From Jackrogersella multiformis (taxonomy: Eukaryota; Ascomycota; Sordariomycetes; Xylariales; Hypoxylaceae), in assembly GCA_902806575.1 (NCBI GenBank), contig CADCXD010000009.1:2480001-2544000 (forward strand): a stretch of DNA of 64,000 bases, given 5' to 3'. Position 1 is the first letter of the stretch. The number at the start of each line of letters is the position of its first letter. Made by a program: the position numbers and the translations under genes. The notes beneath the pieces were generated by a model that did not search any database, had not been told where the DNA came from, and worked only from the letters and a program-made list of their open reading frames with translations. Shown here piece by piece: positions 57,931 to 64,000 of this stretch.

Positions 57931-59435
57931 CTATCCCTGCTTTACGACCCATGGGTGCTGACGTTTATACTCATCGTTTGCAACATCGAGACCATATATC
58001 TCATCTGTCGTGAATTGGGTAGTGCAGACAATTGCCGCCCCGTTACTGTTTACAGTGACTGGGTTTTGCTTCGTCTCGGATTCGACTACATTCCTTGAAG
58101 ATTCGGACTCTCTTGTGGGAATAGGAGGAACACTTCCATCCATCTGCTGATATGTACTTTTCCGATGATACAAGCTTGATTTGGATGGTTTAGAATGTAT
58201 GCCGGGCCACGAAATCTGGCTGGTACTTCCAGTTCTAGATCTCTTTAATCTTTCCATAGAAGATCCAGCCCATGACTTGAAGGATGATGTGAGTGTCGCC
58301 AGCTTTAAATTGGAAACTGTTTTGGGGATAGATGGCATGCAGAAGATGAGAATTCCGCATGTGATCTCTGCGAGCGACCATAGCGCCAACGACGCAAAAG
58401 TGTACGTCGTATCTCTGGAAGTATTATATGGAATTGATGCCGCTAGTTTGAAACCGGCCGAGATGCATGCACTATATGGTGATTTATTAGTATCATAAAG
58501 AAATTATAGGTATAAAGGGGGTTTCCTCACAGAATACCGATTAGAAAGATGAGAGAGACACCCATTTTCCTCTTGAATGACATCTGCAATCCCCATATGA
58601 CCTTCTGAGGAAGAATGAGAAGGACAATGTCGATGGCAAAATTGACACAAGCGACCAGGGTACTAGAAATAGATGTATTCGTGCATTTGCCTGGTATTAA
58701 AGGATTCCAAAGTCTGTCGTGGGGCTGACATGCAACATTCGGAAAGATAAGCATCGCGATGTAGAATAATATGTTGAACCACAAAAGAATGTGGCATGTC
58801 CAGTAAAATGCGTTGCGAGTATGTTGCGGAACGAAGATGAACACCCACTCGATGATAATGGCAGATTTTACAGTCATCACCGTGGAGCAGTAAAACATAT
58901 AGCCGTAGAAAAACATCTGTGTTCATTAGTCTTATTAAGGGTGAAATAAGGATATTAAGGGTAGGTAGCTAACTTTGTTGAATATTATCAGATCCTCCAC
59001 GCGCATATTCCACTGGTGGACGAAGAATCCAGAGACTAGTAAAATCCTGAAGACTTCATAGACAAAACCCAAGTATGTTCCCTAGTCCTCTGTTAGCAGT
59101 TCGAGGGCTCACTATCGATAATGGGATATTAAAACTGTACCAGTGCTACAAGCCCGAGGACTGTTCCTATTAGAATGCTGTTCATACGTGCAATGGTGGG
59201 TAGACAACTGACAATCCGCGATGTGAACCTTTTTCAAGTAGAATACTCGTGCGTACAAACGCAAAAGAGCGAATATAGACACTAATGAAACACAGAGAAT
59301 GAGAGCTACATAGGCGTAGACGTTGTGGTTCGGTGGGTTGACAAAATCCGCAGTAACTCCGTTTGGAGGTGCGAGAGCAGGTCCTGAGAGTAGGTCCCCA
59401 AAATCTTTCCCCGGTGTTTGATTCAAAGGAGCCAT
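57931..59435 (-). CDS. Fungal rhodopsin-domain (PTH11-like) seven-TM protein
   Basis: Minus-strand multi-exon gene. Exon 1 (59435-59213) has an extracellular N-terminus and TM1 (VYAYVALILCVSLVSIFALL), then the loop residues HIAD. A 20-nt exon (FLGLVAL) and an exon coding GTYLGFVYEV...EDLIIFNK follow in phase. The next exon holds helices MTVKSAIIIEWVFIF, CHILLWFNILFYIAML and a long ACVNFAIDIVLLILPQKVI. The last has TM7 (ALWSLAEITCGILIFCMPSI) and a 130-residue cytosolic Ser-rich tail. Layout and the CQPHDRLWNP loop fit the fungal integral membrane/rhodopsin-domain family. The role is unknown; such proteins are common in secondary-metabolite regions and among putative GPCRs. Confidence 0.75.
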
Positions 59436-60909
59436 TGCGGGTTTTCTGTAGAGCTTAGTTAGTTTAAGTTGCCTGGTATTTACGACGAGGGTAGCCAAAT
59501 TGTTGATGTTTAGCTAAATAGGGGGATCCATTGTGTAGATATTGAAGACTAAACCTAAGGCTAGGTATGAGGTTATTCTAATATAGAGCAAATTAGAAGC
59601 ACCTAGGTTAGGTAGGTTAGGTATAACTACATATAAGCCCCCAACATGCATATTAAAGACACACCATGTATAGGTACTTGGCGCATCCTAATCCTATCAA
59701 ACGGTAGGTAGAGCAGACGCATTACAGTGGGATTTAATTCTGCACACGTTCAAGCTTATCTATCGATCATAGGTGGAATTACTAGGTAATCAATAACATA
59801 TGCACATAGTAACCGGTGAGGCTTTACCTTGGGTTACACTAGCATCTTAGATGTTGTATATTAAGCCTTACCTAGGTAGTTCACTGAAGCACTTAAGGGC
59901 TTGTATCTACAAATACCAACTACAGTGCATGGTTATTATAGCATTTTATTATATGTTCTTGACTATTGGTTGAGCTCGCGTGAAATTATGATACTTCTTA
60001 ATACTTTACAGATCAATATTCTCGTAGCGTTTGGAGGAGGCATAGAAGACTGCGCGGACTACTATTATGAAGGGAATTATTTTACCTGACTTAAACCTAC
60101 CTACCTAGGTAGGTAAGGTTGGTTCTTATCATTGAATATTTTTTACGCTCTTGATTTTCCCTCCTTCCTCATCTAAGGCTCGCAAGTTGTGTCCAAATCA
60201 AGGAATGGAAAAAAATGCAGGTTTGCTGCACTTTATTACGCCACCACATAAGACGTTTCGCGGTTATGATTATGAGGTAATATAGGACTTTTAGGTTTCA
60301 CCAACCTAGGCCGCCACCTAAGGTCTCACCAGGAGATAAAAAAATGAAACCTTGAAGGATGTGAGTTCTACAATCCTTCAAATGAATGGCTGCGTGGACA
60401 TAATACTACTTTGACAAAGTTCACAATAAGTTGCCTTTGTGAGGTCACAATGATGACTAAAAGCTCTCGAAACTAATGTGATAGTTACTGTTGGCTTTAT
60501 TGTGCCAACCAACATGTTGCAGCATTGATAATGAAACATAGAGATGTAACTGAAGCTCAACACGGAATTGATTCCAATATGGGTCTAAGGACTTCTGACT
60601 GGGGTCATTCCCGGACATGTTTGCTTGGTACACGAACCAAATCGTAATCTACCTACTAATAATGATTCAATGAAAAGGGTTTAACGACGCGTATGCCATA
60701 TAAGCTACAACGAGGCTGGGAGTTCAGTAGACCGTCGTTGAAAAAGTGGACACAGGTGTTAATAACCATAAATGATGGGATAGCATTACTATAGTAAGGC
60801 TTTATCATATATATATAAGACATATACTGACTAACTAATCTATCTACCTACCTAGGTATACAATTCAACTGCGAGAATAATCATACCTACCTAATCCTTG
60901 GCTATCATA
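59436..60909. other. Intergenic, 1.5 kb, between divergent genes
   Basis: Shared upstream region of the rhodopsin-domain gene and the PKS. TACCTAGGTA-type sites at about 59603, 59872, 60097-60115 and 60849-60858; the last is 51 bp before the PKS ATG. A TATA-like run (TATATATATAAGAC) lies at about 60809-60822. Confidence 0.55.
60849..60858. promoter_or_regulatory. TACCTAGGTA palindrome next to PKS start
   Basis: A perfect 10-bp palindrome 51 bp upstream of the PKS ATG. Similar sites lie 47 bp upstream of the P450 ATG (56054-56069), 45 bp upstream of the kinase-TPR ATG (8634-8644), and about 165 bp upstream of the secreted-protein ATG (24986-24997). A regulatory function is unproven. Confidence 0.4.
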
Positions 60910-63900
60910 ATGTTTGAGACACAATCCGCAGTAAAACCCTACCATACATATTCGGACAAGAAACCTGCAACCATGGTTACAATCAATACCGAGGGTAGTG
61001 ATTCTAGCTCAGAAGTCCTTACATTCACCACTCCATCACAGGACTCCCATGAAATTCTCAATAACAGTATCATGAGTATGGATGATCCAGTATGCATTGT
61101 GGGACTAGGTATTGTTCCATCTATATCTAACTGTATCTTTGTAGTTTGATGGCTAACTTCTATAGCATGCCACCTACCGGGTGGAATAAGATCTCCATCT
61201 GCCCTTTGGAAGCTGCTTGTGGACAAGAAGAGTGCTCACGGCTTAGTCCCACATGAGCGATTCAATATGAAAGGCTTCCATTGTTTAGATGACAGTCGGG
61301 CTGGTGTAATGAGCGCAGATGGTGGATATTTTCTCAAGGAAGATGCCCGTCTATTTGAAAATGGGTTCTTTGGAATTAACAACCTAGAAGCCACGTACAG
61401 TAAGCATAAGCACTTTTTTTTATGCTCTCATTTGAACTAATGAACACTGATTCTATATAATAGTGGACCCACTGCAACGAAAGCTTCTCGAGGTGGTTTT
61501 TGAGTGTTTCGAGAATGCCGGTGTCTCACTAGACCAGATATCCGGTACTAGCACCGGTGTGTATACCGGTGACTTCACCACTGATTATCAGACCATGCAC
61601 TTCAGAGACCCGGACTATCTACATCGCTATAGCACCACTGGCTCTGGGAAGGCTATTTTGGCGAACCGTATCAGCAATGCTTTCAATCTCCAAGGACCTA
61701 GGTAAGTTTCACCCAGCCCAGTCAACTTGGCCTGATGTATTGCGCTCCTGGCTTGCGAAACTGACGGCGAGTTCCGTAGTCTAACGCTGAATACTGCGTG
61801 CTCGTCCTCTTTGTACTGTCTACACACTGCTGTCTCAGCCCTCAAAGCTGGAGACTGCCAAGGCGCCATTGTGGCAGCGGCTAATCTAATAATGGCCCCT
61901 GAGCAACACCTAGAGACTATGAAAGGTGGTGTGCTATCGCCGACTTCTACATGCCACACATTTGATGTCTCAGCTGATGGCTACGGAAGAGCCGAGGGCG
62001 TCGACGCCATATATGTCAAGCGTCTCTCATCTGCCCTGAAGGATGGCGACAAGATTTGGGGTATCATTCGCGCAACAGCTCTGAACGCGTAAGTTGAATA
62101 CTTTCCTATTATCAATTGTCTGCCTATATATATTTTTATTTATTTACCAAAATTGACCTATCGATCTAGATGTGGCAAAACCGCAGGCATATCGCAGCCG
62201 AGTGCCGTCCTTCAAGAGGCAGTCATTAGGAAAGCGTATACCGTTGCCGGTCTCAGTTTCAGCGACACTGACTACGTCGAATGCCACGGGACTGGAACGG
62301 CGGTAGGCGATGTGACTGAGGTAGATGCAGTAAAGAAATGCTTTTGTCCGCGGGAAGGCTCGCCGTTGATGATTGGCTCGGTGAGTATACCACACATGTC
62401 GTTGCTATCGTAATCTGTAGACCCTGATATTTCTTAATGCAGGTAAAAACCAACTTGGGACATAGTGAGTCTACCAGTGGTCTCACGTCATTAATCAAAG
62501 TCCTCCTTGCCTTTGAGAACGGTAGAATTCCGCCAACATACGGTGTAACAAAGTTAAATCCGAAATGTATGTACCAAAGCAGATCCGATTGTCTAAAAAT
62601 ATATCGCTGACTATTGAACTCCAATAATAGTGCATCTCGAGTCAACCAACATCAAAGTTGTGACTAAAACAGAACCATGGCCGAGATCCCTCCGCCGGGC
62701 TAGTATCAACTCATTCGGATATGGAGGTGCAAACTCCCACGTTATTCTTGAAGCTCCAGATAGCTATCTGGGAGCCGGATCTATTGTCCCCGAGTCGTTT
62801 TTAGAATCCGAGAATGGAATAGTCGTGCTACCTGTTTCTGCTGCGTCGAACAGATCACTACAGGCTCGCATCGACCGGATTGCTGCTCTAGTAGAGGGCT
62901 CTGAAGTGGCGCATCTCAGAAGTTTGGCCTTCACTCTGACCCATAGAAGATCTCGGTTGAGCTCCAAGGCATTCATATTAGCAAGAGCCGGTGAACATGG
63001 AGTCGCAGAGGTGATTCAGACTAGAATTCTCGAAGCTCCAGATTCCAAATTATTGGGTCCATTGCCATTCGCATTTGTCTTCACGGGCCAAGGAGCGCAA
63101 TATGCGTGCAGTAAGTAGCCTTACTTGAGCTCGAGGCTCATGCCCGGAGAACTATTACTAACTGAGAACAATGCAGTGGGCAAAGAGTTGCTGTTACATG
63201 ATAGCAACTTTAGCACAACTATACAGGAGCTCGACAATGTCCTGCAAGCCTTGCCGCTAGAATACCGTCCGACCTGGACATTAAAACAGGCGATCCTTGA
63301 TCCACCTGGCGCAAGTAAAGTTCGTGAGGCTACACACAGCCAGCCGCTGTGTACTGCGATTCAAATTGGACTTGTAAACATCTTGAACACATGGGGCATT
63401 CGCGCTTCAGCTGTGGTAGGCCATTCTTCAGGCGAAATTGCCGCGGCCTACGTAGCTGGCCTGCTTAGTCAATCTGAAGCTATCATCGTAGCCTACATGC
63501 GGGGCTATTCGGCAGGACAACTACGATGTCAAGGTGCTATGCTCGCTGCTGGTATCGATGTCGAATCCGCAGAGCAGATCATCGACCAGACTGGATTGAA
63601 AGGAGACGTTTGCGTTGCTTGTGTCAATTCCCCGGAAAGTGTAACGTTAAGCGGTTCACTAGAAGGCATCGAGGTTCTCTCATTGGAACTTCAGAGACAG
63701 AAAAAGTTCCACCGTATGCTAGAGACAGGAGGACGAGCTTACCATTCGCACATGATGACAGAGAGCGGTTCGTATTATGAGACCTTGATTACGCCATATA
63801 TCGATGGCAAGCAGGAAAAGTCTGGGAACTCGGCAGCTCATATGTATTCATCGGTGGGATATAACGGTAATGATCTGGCACTGCTCAGTAACAATACTAA

Positions 63901-64000
63901 CATGGCGAGATACTGGCGCGATAATCTCGAAAAGCCAGTTCAGTTCAACTCAGCCTTAATGAATTTGGTTGCGAGCGGAGACTTCCATCTGGTTGAAATT
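60910..64000 (+). CDS. Highly reducing type I polyketide synthase (N-terminal part)
   Basis: Iterative PKS cut by the window end. Exon borders read: 60910-61108, 61166-61399, 61464-61701, 61780-62088, 62170-about 62379, then about 62443-62564, 62632 and later exons. The ketosynthase is complete: CHLPGGIRSPSALWKLL start, MDPLQRKLLEVVFE, active cysteine in LNTACSSSLY, first histidine in VECHGTGT, second in KTNLGHSE, and SFGYGGANSHVILE at the end. The acyltransferase follows (FVFTGQGAQYA, active serine in VVGHSSGEIAAAY, then the AYHSHMM block). The order KS-AT with no SAT domain indicates a reducing type. DTACSS has become NTACSS. Many introns for a PKS. The first ATG at 60910 was taken. DH, ER, KR and ACP domains would lie beyond the window. 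Confidence 0.9.

Noticed and set aside
1..64000. CRISPR arrays, rRNA genes, intact transposons
   Set aside because: No regularly spaced direct repeats, no rRNA sequence and no transposase or reverse transcriptase frames were recognised.

Overview
The window looks like a chromosome segment of a filamentous ascomycete, probably a sordariomycete. Genes carry many short spliceosomal introns (about 50-110 bp, GT...AG, often with CTAAC or CTGAC branch sites). Proteins include Zn2Cys6 regulators, a Sho1 osmosensor, the DASH subunit Spc19, an RO-3-type dynactin subunit and a highly reducing polyketide synthase. Intergenic DNA is littered with the palindrome TACCTAGGTA. No bacterial, viral or organellar features were seen.

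Layout. 1-8.2 kb: the 3' end of an EGF/mucin-like protein gene, a proline/serine-rich tail-anchored protein, and a six-exon Zn2Cys6 regulator. 8.7-20.2 kb: an accessory block of signalling-type genes: a protein kinase fused to TPR repeats, a CorA-like membrane protein, a tandem kinase-pseudokinase and an F-box protein. 20.9-25.1 kb: a metalloprotease-like fragment and an AT-rich stretch without genes. 25.2-39 kb: a small cysteine-rich secreted protein, a 131-residue zinc-cluster protein next to an MFS transporter, an orphan protein with hydrophobic and Trp-rich C-terminal segments, a class I terpene synthase interrupted by a TGA, and an orphan minus-strand gene, all separated by long AT-rich spacers.

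39.9-53.7 kb: a conserved housekeeping block with SPC19, SHO1, dynactin p24 (ro-3), a vacuolar amino-acid transporter and the ribosome assembly factor SQT1. Coding GC is visibly higher in SPC19 and SQT1. 54-64 kb: a cytochrome P450, a fungal rhodopsin-domain membrane protein and the start of a highly reducing PKS (KS and AT seen, cut by the window end). This is probably the left edge of a secondary-metabolite cluster.

Gene models were built by hand from reading frames and splice signals. Exon joins are stated where the frame closes, and unresolved joins are flagged. Family names rest on recognised motifs and not on database searches.
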